Shown here: piece after piece, positions 1 to 13,381 of the stretch
How the letters are laid out: each line of letters opens with the position of its first letter
Numbering within the stretch: position 1 is the stretch's first letter
Source of the DNA: Microcebus murinus
Lineage: Eukaryota; Chordata; Mammalia; Primates; Cheirogaleidae
Reading direction: 5' to 3'
NCBI RefSeq assembly: GCF_040939455.1
Contig: NC_134109.1
Coordinates: 39,139,501-39,203,500 of the forward strand
Length of the DNA stretch: 64,000 nucleotides
The notes under the pieces: generated by a model
Seen by the model: the letters and a program-made list of their open reading frames with translations, nothing else
The model's database searches: none
Told to the model about the DNA's origin: nothing
Program-made: the position numbers and the translations under genes

Positions 1-1119
1 TTTTAGTCTGTCCTTTTTTTTCCCCCCTGTTCTTGGCTTTTCTCATTGTTTTTGTTCTTATTTTTTCTGGCTGATCTTGTCTCTTTGGTTTCCCTCTTTC
101 TCCTCTCTGTGGATGTTTGTTTTGCCTGTGTTTATTTTTCCATCATGAACTTTCCTTGAGTTCTTTTCTCATTTGCCTTTTTGCAGGCGTCTTTTGTTTT
201 ACCTGGGGCTCCAAGCCCTTTGCACATTGATGTCAACACTGATTGCTGATTTTGGACTTTGCTGGGGAAAGGGGGGTGGAAGGTGTGGGAAGACAGCTCC
301 TGAGGGGCCTAGAGAAAGGATATTGGGAGGTTGTAGTGGTTAGTTGCTTGGCTATACATACTTTTTCAGACATATATTTCAGTTCCTGGCCAGAAGTCTG
401 ACGGTTTTTCCCACAGGTCCTCAGGGTTTTTGACTCTGCCCTGATTACACTTTTTCCCCCCTTCCCTGTTCCTCCACTCAGTTGCAGAGGGGCTCAGCTT
501 TCCCCTCCCCAACTTCCTGTTGCCTTGCTTTCTATGAAACATATTTTACCTATTACTGCTCTTCTCTAACATTTCACTCATGTGGAACACCCACTTGGAA
601 GGAGAGTTGTTTTTTAAGAGGGGAAGGTCATTATTGATAATAGAATAAGAATAATAGTTGCATATGAAGCACCAGTGCTCACACAAGGCCAAAAACAAGA
701 CAGCAAGAACTCATGACCCTGGTCCATTGGGCATAGATTTTAAATGGAATCCAGAGACTCCAGAGGATAGAAACAAACTAAGGCAGTGGTGGATGGTGAC
801 AGGAAGAAGCTAGGGAGTATTTCTTGACTTTTAATTTCCATAAACATTTACTCATCATCTACTTTGGGCCAAACAATGTGCTAGGCTCTGGGTATAATCT
901 GATGAATGAAATACAGAAAAAACTCTGCCTTTAATAGCCTTTGATGGTTCCAGTTGTACTCTAAACACTTAGAATCTCTCTGCAGCTCATACCTAGTATT
1001 TTAAATTTGGGCCTAGTTTTCTGTTTTGGGAGACTCCACGGAAGGGAATTTGGAACTTGAATGGCAACAATAGATCTCGTGGTGCTTGTGGGCAATGGTT
1101 GGTGGCACACCACAATTAC
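1..1119. other. Stretch with no recognised gene or clear repeat
   Basis: The first 540 bases are T- and pyrimidine-rich on the plus strand, with no reading frame of interest. Bases 840-930 faintly resemble the end of an antisense MIR ('tttactcatcatctacttt', 'gtgctaggctctggg'). Nothing else is recognisable. Confidence 0.5.
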
Positions 1120-1700
1120 CTATCACATGTCCTTAAATATTTTTATTATGGAAATTTTAAGCAAATGTAGAGATAATAGCAGAGTAAACATTTTTTACTC
1201 ATCACTGAACTTCAACAATTATCTATATTTTATCACTCTTGTTACAGCTCTCCTCTCCTCCTGTATTTTCTTAAAATATTTTAGTGGAAATTCCAGATAG
1301 CATGTCTGGAATTTCAGACTTTCACCTTTATTTTAGTATGTATGCATCTCCAGTAGGCAAATACTTTTTCTTTACATAACAGCCATGCCATTATCACATG
1401 TAGTAAAATCAATAGTAATGATGTAATATCATCTAATAGTCCACATGACAATTTCCCCAATTATCTCAATGATGCCTGGTTACCGTTGCTATGTGGATTG
1501 GGATCAAAGCAACAAAGCACACACATTATTTTTGGTCATTTTGCCTCTTAAATCTCTTATTCTATAATTGCAGCTCCCTTTCACTGCCCCCCATATACTA
1601 TTCATTTTGATTTTTGTAGAAATTTTGTATAGTGGATATGCTGCCCAGATCTCTTCTTCATGACCAGACCATTCATTCTGTAGCTGTCAGGGGTGTGGGT
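1120..1700 (+). mobile_element. L1M-type LINE 3' UTR, upstream part
   Basis: The text follows the 3' UTR of old mammalian L1 elements, for example 'tggtcattttgcctcttaaa' near 1538. The matching downstream part resumes at 3374, so the hAT element and ERV-L relic between them appear to have landed in this L1. The exact subfamily was not determined. Confidence 0.5.
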
Positions 1701-1745
1701 TGCTCAAGTCCCATAGCATGCATCTGTTGACTGGTTGATTAGAGC

Positions 1746-2065
1746 TTCAGTCCCCAATTGCCCCCCCCAACCCCTGCTGTGGATCGGTACTGGTCCATGG
1801 CCTGTTAGGGACTGGGACTGGGCTGCAGAGCTCCAAAGACACCACCCCATCCACCGTGGAAAAATTGTCTTCCATGAAACTTAGTAAGGTGGGGAGGGGC
1901 GGGGGCGCTGAGCAGTAGGAGGTGGGCAAGTCAGCAAAGCTGCTTCATCTGTATTTACAGCCACTTCCCACCACTGGCATCACCTTCTGAGCTTCCCTCA
2001 CCCCCACCTCCTTTGGAAAAATTGTCTTCAGTTGTTCATGGCCCAGGGGTGGGGGGCCACAGATT
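1746..2065. mobile_element. hAT-type DNA transposon fossil
   Basis: The stretch begins with 'cagtccccaa' and includes 'tactggtccatggcctgtta' and two copies of 'ggaaaaattgtcttc' (about 1859 and 2016). These are hallmarks of a widespread non-autonomous hAT family in mammals. The right end is approximate and no intact TSD was identified. The short frames across it are chance. Confidence 0.5.
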
Positions 2066-2094
2066 TAGAAGATAAAAACGGCTGGCTCCCTTGC

Positions 2095-2311
2095 CTCAAT
2101 TTGGGACAACTTTGAAGGACCATCCTAACTCCAGAGCTCTCCATGGGATTTCCTGGGACCTCAGTTATGACTGTATCAGTTCAGTTTCTTCCTCTTCCCA
2201 ATCCTGTTTCCCCCATTTTCTTTCAGGTATGTTCCCGAGGCTACTCTCAGTAAAACTCCTGGACACAAGTCTGACTGTCAGAGTCTATTTCCTAGAACAC
2301 CTGACCTGGAC
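2095..2311 (+). mobile_element. 5' LTR (partial) of an ERV-L relic
   Basis: The end of this block aligns by eye with the end of the block at 3190-3373. Both have an 'agctc...tgggat' segment, a 'caatcct' pyrimidine tract, a 'caggta/taggta' segment and a closing 'cagagtct' followed by 'gaca'. The pattern matches LTR16/MLT2-like ERV-L LTRs. A polyadenylation-like 'agtaaa' lies near 2250. The left boundary is unclear. Confidence 0.5.
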
Positions 2312-3074
2312 ATTGATACCAGGAGTGATTCACGTTAATTGGACTGGATGAACAAAATGTATGTGGCAAATCCTTAGAGACCTTGTTAAAGACACCTGTG
2401 CTCTGGAAGGTGAGGGATAATCCCCACAAATGTTCAAGGGTCCACCACATCAGTGAAATTTTAAGGAGCCCAGTAATCTGAGGCATGCCAGGACATTCCC
2501 TCTAAAGTAAAGGATAAATTATAGTATCTCCCAATTCCTGCTACTAAGAAGGAAGCAAAACTTTTGGTAGGTCACTTTGGGTTCTTGGGAACAGTATATT
2601 CTACCCATTTGTTGAATGACATGGAAGATATCCAGGTTTGATTGGGGCCAAAGAAGAAAAGGTTTCTATACCATGTCTAGGCTGTGGTGAATGCAACCCT
2701 GCTGCTTGGGCCATGTGACCTGCAGACTATGGTATTGGAGGTATCTCTAGTGGGAAAAGATGTTATAAGGGGTGTATGGCAAGCTCCAGTAGAAAAATGA
2801 CAGCATAGATTTCTAGCGTTCTGGCGCAAGGCCATGGCCTTTGCAGTCGATTACATTATTTGCAAAACAGCTCCACTTAAGCTCCTGGGTCCTGGTAGTG
2901 CTGGAACATCTAATGACCTTGTGGTCAGAACTGGATTTTGTCAGAATCACCAAGTCATAAAATCAGGTGGGCCCAGCAGCAATTCACTGTAAATTGGAAA
3001 TGATGCATCTGGGGTAAGGCACGAATGAGAGAGGGGGCATAAGGAAGTTATAAGAGCAGGTGGCCAGACTCTGT
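2312..3074 (+). mobile_element. ERV-L internal remnant with primer-site-like start and pol fragment
   Basis: Directly after the left LTR the text reads 'ttgataccaggagtgattc', resembling the leucine-tRNA primer-binding region of ERV-L. Bases 2345-3070 then resemble the reverse transcriptase to RNase H part of ERV-L pol. Clues are the segment around 'gtaaaggataaatta' (2506) and the segment 'agtcataaaatcaggtggg' followed by 'cccagcagcaattcac' (2952-2986), which fits the family's conserved SHKxxxAQQ region. Gag, protease and much of pol are missing, and stops and frameshifts are frequent. It is a dead relic and no function is expected. Low sequence similarity makes the internal boundaries uncertain. 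Confidence 0.55.
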
Positions 3075-3373
3075 GCCTACTCTACTGTGCACTGACCCTT
3101 CTTTTTCACATAGCAAGTATGAATGAGGTCCTTGTGAGTGTATAAAGGCCTGGCCTTCTGGCCTCTGTGTAGGATATCTCTGACGGGCCAGAGCTCCCTG
3201 TGGGATGGGCCAAGTTCTCCACTGCAGCTGTATTGCAGTTTGACCTTTGCCCTTTGCCCAATCCTTTTTGCCTCAGTCCCTTGTAGGTACATTCCCTGAG
3301 CGTACTGTCCAATTTATCTCCCACAGATGACCCTTTGTCTCAGAGTCTGTTTCTTAAAGAATCTACCTAAGAC
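3075..3373 (+). mobile_element. 3' LTR of the ERV-L relic
   Basis: It contains 'gtataaaggcctggcct' (about 3139), a TATA-like promoter segment typical of this LTR group, then 'ctcagtcccttgtaggta' and a final 'ctcagagtctgtttctt' ending in 'aagaca'. The L1M 3' UTR text resumes directly after it. Confidence 0.5.
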
Positions 3374-3640
3374 ATTAGGTCACTCATCCTGTAGAACACC
3401 CCGTATTCTGGATTCAGCTGATGTTTCCTTGTAGTGTGATTTTACAGTCACTGTTTTTCTATCCCTTATGTTTCCTATAAAGATGTAGTTGCAGCCAGAG
3501 ACTTCAGTACATTCAGCTGGTAAAGTGTGAATCGCATCACATCCCAAGGCATGAAATGTCTGGATGTCTCCCTTGTAGTAACGGCAACGTTGACTGGTAG
3601 GTTCAGATATTGTCAGCCTGGTCTCTCTGGTACAAACATT
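3374..3640 (+). mobile_element. L1M-type LINE 3' UTR, downstream part
   Basis: 'cctgtagaacaccccgtatt' is a recognisable L1M 3' UTR stretch. It continues the element interrupted after base 1700, with the hAT and ERV-L copies in between. Confidence 0.5.
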
Positions 3641-3745
3641 TTTTACAGCCCTATTTTTCCCTTTTCTCCTCTTCCCTCATTCTTTTCATTTTTCATCTTC
3701 CTTTCTTCCTCTCTTCTTTTCATCTTCTCTTCTCTTTATGTCTCA
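3641..3745 (+). repeat. Polypyrimidine tract
   Basis: About 100 bases composed almost wholly of C and T on the plus strand. Low-complexity sequence, no gene. Confidence 0.7.
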
Positions 3746-4953
3746 GATTTCCCAGTGGTACCCAGGGTGGTTGGTGGGGAAGAACTTAGGACTCTAACGA
3801 TTGCTGGTGACAAACGTGACCTCTTGAGACAGAGGAAGAGTAACTGACCAGAGAAAAAGAAAATGGCTCATTTTCATGTTCAAGTCCTTGAATACTCTTA
3901 CTTCTACTCCATACACATGAATTTTCATTTGGCTGGAGAGAGAAGGAGAATGGTGCATTTGTACTGGTTATGGACAGCCATCTCATACTGCACACTGGCA
4001 TCACAAAACACCCTTTCCTCTTTCTGCCGTCTGACTTCTCAAGGAATCATTATTGGCATGGCCTCATGTCTTACCTTTTATTGAAACTTAATGGCACTTT
4101 GCCAAGTTGATGAATTATTCTGGTATGTAAAATGGAAGAAAAGAGGAAGGGTCTAGCATCCTGCTTTTAGGATTCCCCCTTCCCCTGGATGGTAGTACAG
4201 AGTTGGCATCCAAAGACAGTGTTCTGTCTTTATTAACCCAGCACAAGAATAACTGCAGGAATGGGGATTCATCGTCAGGGAGGAGGGGAAACACCTTGGA
4301 AAGCCAGGGTGGCAGCTTTTTGGTAGACATGGCTTTGAGTGTAGAAATCGCCAGTCAACTTGGTGGGTTGCGGCTTCCTTCATTTATATACAGGGCTGGC
4401 CGGAAGGCGCACGTCCAAAGGTGTTAAGATAGTCTGTTTGCCTGAAAAGAAAGAAATTATTCGACAATGACATTTGATCTCTCTCACATACTGGGTTTTA
4501 GTCAGTGTCTTAATTAAAGAATATCTTTTGATTACCAATAACAGAAAATAACTGGGAATAGCTTAGCCAAAAAGGCAAGGAAAAAAAAAAACCCAGTAAA
4601 TTATGAAATCCAATGAGAAGTTGAACATTATTAAAAAGGTTTCAGGAAAGAAAAGAACCAGAAGTTAGCAAGCTTTTAGACGCTAGGGCACTCTTCCCAC
4701 TTGCAGTGTCTCTCTATTTATAGTAATAGCATTAAGAGAGACATTATGATTGGCTATGTTGGGTCAAGTGTTCATTCCCAGTCCAATCAGCTCTGGTCAA
4801 GAGGTTTTGGTATAAATATGAGGGAAAGGCAGTTCCTTATTGAAGGGAATTTGTGTTATGGCCTGACCAGACACCCCCAAAGCCAGCCAACATCTAATTA
4901 GTATGAGAAATGGATGAGGGATTTGTGCATGTGTACATGCAGATATACGAATA
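3746..4953. other. Stretch with no recognised gene
   Basis: No frame here resembles a known protein. Around 4500-4620 the text is reminiscent of an old dispersed repeat ('taccaataacagaaaataac', then 'agccaaaaaggcaagg'), but I cannot name it. A few CpG dinucleotides lie at 4370-4420 without any exon signal. Confidence 0.45.
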
Positions 4954-5450
4954 CAGTCATGAATCACTTAAGGACAGGCATACAGTCTTAGAAATGCATT
5001 ATTATGGCTGGGCGAGGTGGCTCATGCCTGTAATCCTAGCACTATGGGAGGCCGAGGCAGGAGGATAACTCAAGGTTAAGAGTTCGAAACCAGCCTGAGC
5101 AAGAGCCAGACCCTGTCTCTACTAGAAATAGAAATAAATTAATTGGCCAATTAAAAATAATAGAAAAAATTAGCCAGGCATGGTGGCGCATGTCTGTAGT
5201 CCCTGCTACTCAGGAGGCTGGGGCAGAAGGATTGCTTGAGCCCAGGAGTTTGAGGTTGCTGAGAGCTAGGCTGACACCATGGCACTCAAGCCCAGGCAGG
5301 GCAGCAGAGCGAGACTCTGTCTTAAAAAAAAAATGCATTATTAGGTGATTTCATCATTGTGTGAATATCGTAGAGTTACATACTTATACCAACCTTGATG
5401 GCATAACCTACTATAGCATCTAGACTATACCATCTTGGTACCTACTATAC
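4954..5450 (+). mobile_element. TcMar/Tigger-related DNA transposon fossil, split by an Alu
   Basis: Starts 'cagtcatgaatcacttaagg', preceded by the TA expected of a Tc1/mariner-type insertion. It continues after the Alu with 'ggtgatttcatcattgtgtg' and 'acctactatagcatctagac'. This is a common non-autonomous mammalian DNA transposon family. The right end is not well defined. Confidence 0.6.
5006..5330 (+). mobile_element. Alu SINE, lemur type
   Basis: Full dimeric Alu with the inter-monomer 'aattaattggccaatt' block and an A-tail. It is flanked by the 13-bp TSD 'aaatgcattatta' at 4992-5004 and 5331-5343, so the boundaries are secure. Confidence 0.93.
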
Positions 5451-6045
5451 CAAACTAGAACTAAGTTCCAGTTTACAGAAAATAGAGGGGGAGAGGGACA
5501 AGTTAAATGATACCTCAAGGAAGCAAACGGATAAATCCAGAATATAGAATATTTTATAGGACAATTGACCTGGTTTCTGCAACAAGTAAATGTTATGGGA
5601 GAAAAAAAAAAAGAAGATATTTAAGAGACATAACAACTAAATGTAATGTGTGGACCTTGTTTAGATCATGATTCAAACACACTAACCATAAAAAGAGGTT
5701 TTGGAAACAATTGTGGAAATGTGATCAAAGACTGGCATTAGACGACACCAAAAAATTATTGTTAATTTTGTTAAATATAATAATAGCCTTTTGATTACCT
5801 AAGAAAGTGTCCATATTTTTTAGAGATGCATATTGAAGGATATAAGAATGAGATGTTGTATTGTCTTAGATTTGATTTTAAATACTTCAGCAAGGAAAAG
5901 CAAAAAGAAAAAGGAATAGATGATACAATGGCAAAATCTTGGCAGTGTTTGAGTGTGGGTGACATGTATATGGGGTTTATTGTCTAGTCGCTCTATTTTT
6001 GTTTGTGTGTGAAATTTTCCTTAAAAAAAGGGAAGAGAATAGAGC
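5451..6045 (+). mobile_element. L1M-type LINE 3' end
   Basis: Contains 'attattgttaattttgtta' and 'agagatgcatattgaagga', typical of old L1M 3' ends, and closes in 'gaaattttccttaaaaaaa', the expected A-rich terminus. A related fragment lies at 14285-14565. Confidence 0.6.
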
Positions 6046-6282
6046 ATATTTTCTGGTTGTTCTAAACTGCCAAGTCTTAAATATGTTTAAGATTTGCTAT
6101 TATAATGTCCAGATTTACATGAAGGAACACTTCTTGTGAAACCAGGAGAAATGGTGGGACGTGCACTGCTTTAGAAGTCCTACAAATGTGGTTTGAATCC
6201 TAGCTACATGCCAAGGAGGAGAGGAGAAAGCATGACTGGAGCAAAGACAGCAGGGGCAGAGGTCTGGCTGGTTTCTACCACC

Positions 6283-6283
6283 T

Positions 6284-6333
<50 letters not shown>
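6283..6333 (+). repeat. (TG)n microsatellite
   Basis: About 25 TG units with one early interruption. The long Cys-Val or His-Thr frames read through it are artefacts. Confidence 0.97.
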
Positions 6334-6335
<2 letters not shown>

Positions 6336-6544
6336 ATGTGGAATTGTACTTGAGGCAAGCTGTGTCAAGTTTGGAGCAAGCACATACTCTCTGTTTCTTG
6401 GTCTTGTTTTCATATTGTTTCCTCCAGTGTTGTTTCATCAGTCATAATGACTGTCTTATCAACAAATTATCTTAAAAGAAGATTGTTGAAATTGTTGAAA
6501 GTTGTCACTTTTGGAAATTATGCCCTGGAGACACACATGCCATC

Positions 6545-7140
6545 TCTCTTCTCTCCCTAGTGAGAGGGAGTAAGGTTTGAATTGAGGCTGGAGAGGTGGG
6601 TAGGAATCAGATCATGCAGGAAATTGTAGACTATCCTAAGGAGTTTTGTGCTGATCCTCAAATCAAAGGCTAGTCATCTAGGGGTTTTAAACAGAATACA
6701 TGTGTGTGACACAATTGGTTTTGTGTTCTGAAATGATGACTCTGGTTGAAGTGTGGAGAACAGATTGGAAGGGGTCAGAGTGGATGTACTTAGCTTGGTT
6801 TGGAGGCCAATGTGGTAGTAGGGCTGGAGATGGAAGGGAGTGGATGGTTTGAAAGACACTGAAGAGATAAAATGGTGAGGACTTGGTGATAATGTTGAAT
6901 ATAGTACAGTGAGAAGGAAATGTTAAATACGATAGGTTTCTAACTCATAGAACTGAATGGATGGTGGACGAATTCGCTCAGGAATACCTGGAAGAGGATC
7001 AAGTTTTGAGGAGTGAAAGAAATGATGATTTTGTTTTGGGGCATGTTGAGTTTGAGTTTAAGGTGCCTTTGAGACATACAAGAAATGATGTCAACAATGC
7101 AGTTCAATATTAAAGTCTGGAGCACAGATGGGAGAACAGT
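6545..7140 (-). mobile_element. L2 LINE fragment, antisense
   Basis: Read on the plus strand it gives 'tcatgcaggaaattgtagac', 'gatgactctggttgaagtgt' and 'ggcatgttgagtttgagttt'. These are the reverse complement of the conserved L2 ORF2 3' region. Heavily decayed. Confidence 0.6.
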
Positions 7141-8928
<1,788 letters not shown>

Positions 8929-9351
8929 CCAGGTTCTTATTAGGCTGTACTTCAAACTCATCATCTGGTTTCTAACTGTGAAGATGAAACATTGGCGAAT
9001 GTGAAATCATTGATGATCATAGAGCTGGTAAAATTGTCATGGATCTCACAGGCAGGTTAAACAAGTATGGAGTGATCCACCCCAGATTTGATGTGCAACT
9101 CAAAGATCTAGAAAAATGGCAGAATATAATCTTCTCCCATCCCATCAGTTTGATTTCTTCATACTGACAACCTCAGCTGGTGTCATGGACCACAAAAAAG
9201 CAAGATGAAAACACACAAGAGGGAAAATCCTGAGATTCTTTTTCTAGGAATGTAACACTTACAAATAAAATGCCTAAATGGACAAAAATAATTCCAGCAT
9301 AATGGAAGAATTACAGAAGTGCCATGGGAGAAATATTGGGCAAAATAAATT

Positions 9352-10260
9352 ACAGGCTGTCCCTGGGTTATGGATGAGATATATTCCTGAGAATGTCTCT
9401 AGGTTGGATTTGTATGTCACTCGGATCCCTGATGAACAGTGCGTATATGGTAATAATAATAATACTGTTATGAATCATTTGTTAATAATATAGCATAAAA
9501 CTATAATAATAATAATAATTCCCCTGTATTGTAATAAGTTACAGAAACTATTGTGCTCTTTCTTTTCGATTAAAACAAACAGAACATCAAAACAAAGTCA
9601 TACAAAAAGTTTAGATAGGAGAAATTTCAAAAAAATAGTATTAAAGATTAACACCCACCTAATGTTGCATCAATGTCTTGCTTACCAGAAGGGGCATTTT
9701 TGAGGTGAGAAGCTAGGCTGACAATGGGAAGATGATGATGGAGATGGTGGGGGGGGGAGTGGGTGCTGGAGAATCAGGGTTTGATTCTGTGGCTGGAGGA
9801 GGGGAGCTTTCCACTGAAGTCAGTTTCTTGAAAAAGGTATCTAGGGTTGTTTGCACAGCCCTTTTTTTTTGTTTCTTCGTATATGGTCTTGTAGTAGCTG
9901 ATGTTCTCACTACCTGCATGGTAGTCAACTTTTGTAAAATGCTTAATGTGAGGGTCTTGCTCCTCAAACTTAGCAAATCCTGCTCCAGTGAGACAAAAGG
10001 CTTCAGTTTATTCTTTTGTTGTAAACTTTCTTGGCTCTGGATCTTCTGCTACATTGTGTTGTGTTTCTATCAGCTGCTTCTCTATTTCTCTATGAGACCA
10101 GCTGCTAGTGTAAAGATGCTGTGCCCAAAACTGCTGACACCATGCAGGTTTGTTTACATGGGGACCGTCTGTATAACATAAAATAATTTTTGTCAATGGT
10201 CTTGGTTTCTAAATTTTGAATATCTAACACCTTCTCATTTGTTTGTCTTGTATTAGACAC
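9352..10260 (-). mobile_element. Tigger-like DNA transposon with transposase C-terminal remains
   Basis: The left edge reads 'ta' then 'caggctgtccctgggttatg', a Tigger-type terminal repeat with the TA target site. On the minus strand 9713-10196 translates in pieces to HREIEKQL, EDPEPRKFTTKE, FEEQDP and TTLDTFFKK, the acidic-to-basic C-terminal segment I know from Tigger1-type pogo transposases. Frames are broken and the catalytic DDE core was not seen. The far end was not found, so the copy is probably truncated. Confidence 0.6.
9451..9519 (+). repeat. (TAA)n short tandem repeats
   Basis: Two runs of TAA/AAT (9451-9464 and 9502-9519) inside the Tigger relic. Confidence 0.8.
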
Positions 10261-12105
10261 CATGTATTATCTGATGTTACTATTTTTTATTCAGGCAGCT
10301 TTGTCTCTTAATACTATTTTGCCCATAGTTTGATAGAAGATTCCTTGATTTTTTAAAAATGTATATCCCCTCTTAGCCACATTTTACCTATTTAAAAACT
10401 CCCAAGTTTTCAATTTTATGCTCCTAGAATTATGGTTTCTAGAGCACAGTAGGACTACAGGAGACCTCCCAACTCTATCCCTTGGACTGTACTTGTGTCA
10501 CTACAGCAAATCTTGATGGAGCACCATGTTGTACTGACGGACTTCCAAAACTGTCCATTTCCCCCATTACAACCTATCCAATGAAGGAATAACTAAAAAT
10601 AGGTCAGATACTCTATCTCATACTCATCTGGTTTTAAAAAATACATTTCAGAAAACCTTGCTCTATGATTAAAAAGTAGAATTGATTGGGTTTGAGTGAA
10701 GAAAAGGCATAGTAACTAAGGTGACTTATTTAATATTACTAATCATTTCCACCTAATGCATCGTGCTGCTTTGTGTGTGTATGTGGATGTGCATACACAT
10801 GTGTAAATTGTCAAATAACAAACTATTCCTACTTCCTTACATTCGAGAGGTGATGGCTGACCGATTCTTATGGTCAATTTGAAGAGGGAAGTTCACTTAC
10901 ATACACATTATTCAAAAAGCATTTATCGAGTACTTACTATATTCGAGGCACCTTTAGATACATGGGACATACAGAGGAACCTAGTTCCCAGAGGAATGGC
11001 AAGGTTTAAATGAATTAATAAGATAATGTGTTTATGTGAAGGCTGCTTTATAAACTATAAAGTGCAAACAAAAATTTTAGTATTGTTACAAAAACAAAAT
11101 CAATTCACCTTTTCCTCTTGCTTGTTTGGCACAGAGGTGAAATCTTCAATTTTGCACCTTTATAAGCTCTGGGCATGTGCGAGTGGTAAGTCTGGTTTGG
11201 ACTTTGTTCTGAGTCTTAGATCTCAGAAACTGTGGAGACTATGACTGTGACCGTACTATTCATCTTGTCCTTTGTAAACTCACAGTTATAACTTTACTCC
11301 AAGTTGGATATAAGAGGAAGCTGAGACTAGTTTTGCCTTTTGAGTCATGCAGACATTGAGTGACTTGGATTTTCATCCTCACTGATTTCCTTTGCAAAAT
11401 GCCCTTGAATGTCAGGTGTGGGCAGAGAAACCATGGTAGGATGATCTCCTCTTGCATGGCAAAGTGGAGTGGTACTGTCACAACAAATGCACCTTTTCTT
11501 TTCCCTCTAGTTTTCATAAATGCCCAGGTGCATAAGCAAATGTCCTGGGACTATCTGCGGCTTGTTCGAGGTTGTAATAATTTCTATATTTTCTATTTTG
11601 AGGTCTCTTTTCTCTCCTTCCTTAAATTCTGTTATCCAGCCTATCCAGGAAAGATGCTTATTCTCAAAATATAGATACAAGAAAAGTAAGGCTCTATGTA
11701 GGGAAATCAGTGACAACTCAACTCATTTTGGCTTTGTTCACAATATAGAAATTACATACTTTGGTTATGGTCTGTTAATTGCTCTGTAATCTGTGCTACA
11801 AATTAGTAATGACCTTAGTTGTACTTGGCATTGAAAATAGCAGGGTAACACACATTTTATTCTACAGAGTAGTTCCAGCTGGTGCTGAATGGAGCAACCT
11901 GACCTCTAAACAGTGTTCATTGCAAGGGTCATCTTACATCATTGCTCTGTTGTCCAAGGTTAATTGCCAATTTGCTTTTAAATATTATGCAAAAGCATTG
12001 GCTTAGTTGTAGAAAACTTCATCTTGGGGAATTTAACTCTCTTAGGGATAAATAATTAATGTATTATGAAGTCACATGCCTGAAAGAGAATTCTAAAGTT
12101 CACCA
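10261..12105. other. Stretch with no recognised gene
   Basis: Only weak repeat remnants are visible. At 10905-10985 'aagcatttatcgagtactta' resembles an antisense MIR end. The frames of about 70-105 codons on both strands between 11.0 and 12.0 kb have no recognisable similarity and no splice context. Confidence 0.45.
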
Positions 12106-13063
12106 TGATCGTCCTTTTTTCTCCTAAGTATATCCTATTTTTAAAAATTCCTGGAAACCATTCTGTGTTAAAAAAGAAACAAAGACTTAAAAGCAAACAT
12201 GCTGAGAAAGTATTTACAGAAAATATGACAGAGAAAAGATGGCTACTTTTGTTATATAAAGAGTTTTATATAAATTTATAAGAAAACCATTATGAATACA
12301 TTAAATAGAGAAAGGATATGCACAAACATTTCACAAAAGAGAGAGTTCAATTAATAAACATGGAAAATCAGTCAATCTTACAAGTATCCTAGATATATGA
12401 TAACTAACAGATATTTTTGCTTGTGTTTTTACTGATCAAATTAGCAGGCTGAGATTATAATATTGGTGAGAGTATGGTAAAATAGATATTGTCTTAAATT
12501 ACCTATGGATGCATAAATTGATAGAATTATTTTGCAAAGTAAGTTGGAAAACTGTATTAAGATTCTTAAAAATAACCTGTTTTCAGTAATTCCATTTCTA
12601 GGAATCTATTATAATGATATAATGTTACCTAAAAAATATAATGCATGAATATGCTAGTCTAATAGCAAAAAATTAGAACCACAATTAACATGTTCAACAA
12701 TGGGAAAGGGGTAAATAAACTATGGTATGTTTACTATTAAATCATAATTGAATAACATTGTAATGTTAAATTGCAAGGGCTTTTGCAAAACAACAAATAT
12801 GTGTATGAGGTAGTAGTTGTTAGATTCACAGAGACAGAAAATAGAATGGTAGTTGCTATGTGATAGGGGTGTGGGTATGGTAAGTTATTATTTAATGGGT
12901 AGAGAGTTTCAGTTTGGGAAGATGAAAAAAGTTCTAGAGATGAATAGTGGTGATGGCTGCACAATAATGTGAATGTACTTAATATCAAAGAACTGTATAC
13001 CTAAAAATTGTTAAAATGGTATATTTTATGCTAAGAATATTTTTACCAGAATAAAAATTGTAA
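12106..13063 (+). mobile_element. L1M-type LINE, end of ORF2 and 3' UTR
   Basis: ORF2-like text such as 'aattccatttctaggaatct' (12590) and 'tgggaaaggggtaaataaac' (12700) passes into the 3' UTR stretch 'aatgtgaatgtacttaatat' near 12966 and an A-rich end near 13060. Stops in all frames. Confidence 0.65.
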
Positions 13064-13381
13064 GGTCTTTATAATAGCATGAGTAATACATGTTATATGT
13101 TATACAATTTTAGTTTAAAGAAGCAGCATAGCCCTGAAAGAGACACTGTCAAGAGAATGAGAAGACAAATCACAGATAGGGAGAAAATATTTGCAATAGA
13201 TGGATTAGATAAAAGATTGTTATCCAAAATATACAAAGAACACTTAAAACTCAACAACAATAAAACAACCCAATTTAAAAATAGGCAAACCTTAAAATTT
13301 GTACCCCTATAATATGCCGAAATAAAAAAAATAGGCAAAAGATCTTAGCAGACACTTCAACAAAGAATATTTACAGCATCC
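13064..13381 (+). mobile_element. L1 ORF2 fragment
   Basis: 'gggagaaaatatttgcaata' and 'ttatccaaaatatacaaaga' are L1 ORF2 text, continuing beyond a small insertion at 13290-13326 as 'agacacttcaacaaagaata'. Unrelated to an intact reading frame. Confidence 0.7.
13290..13326 (+). mobile_element. Ultra-short L1 3'-end insertion (copy 1)
   Basis: About 37 bases, 'ccttaaaatttgtacccc' followed by 'tataatatgccgaaataaa', merge into an A run. They are flanked by a 13-bp TSD 'aaaaataggcaaa' at 13277-13289 and 13327-13339. Removing the insert restores normal L1 ORF2 text. It matches the two other tails at 23781 and 40275. Confidence 0.8.

Noticed and set aside
6193..6475. Cys-Val and His-Thr repeat frames
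   Set aside because: Translation of a TG microsatellite.
9713..10181. Open frames of 87 and 149 codons on opposite strands
   Set aside because: The minus-strand one is decayed Tigger transposase and the plus-strand one is its shadow.
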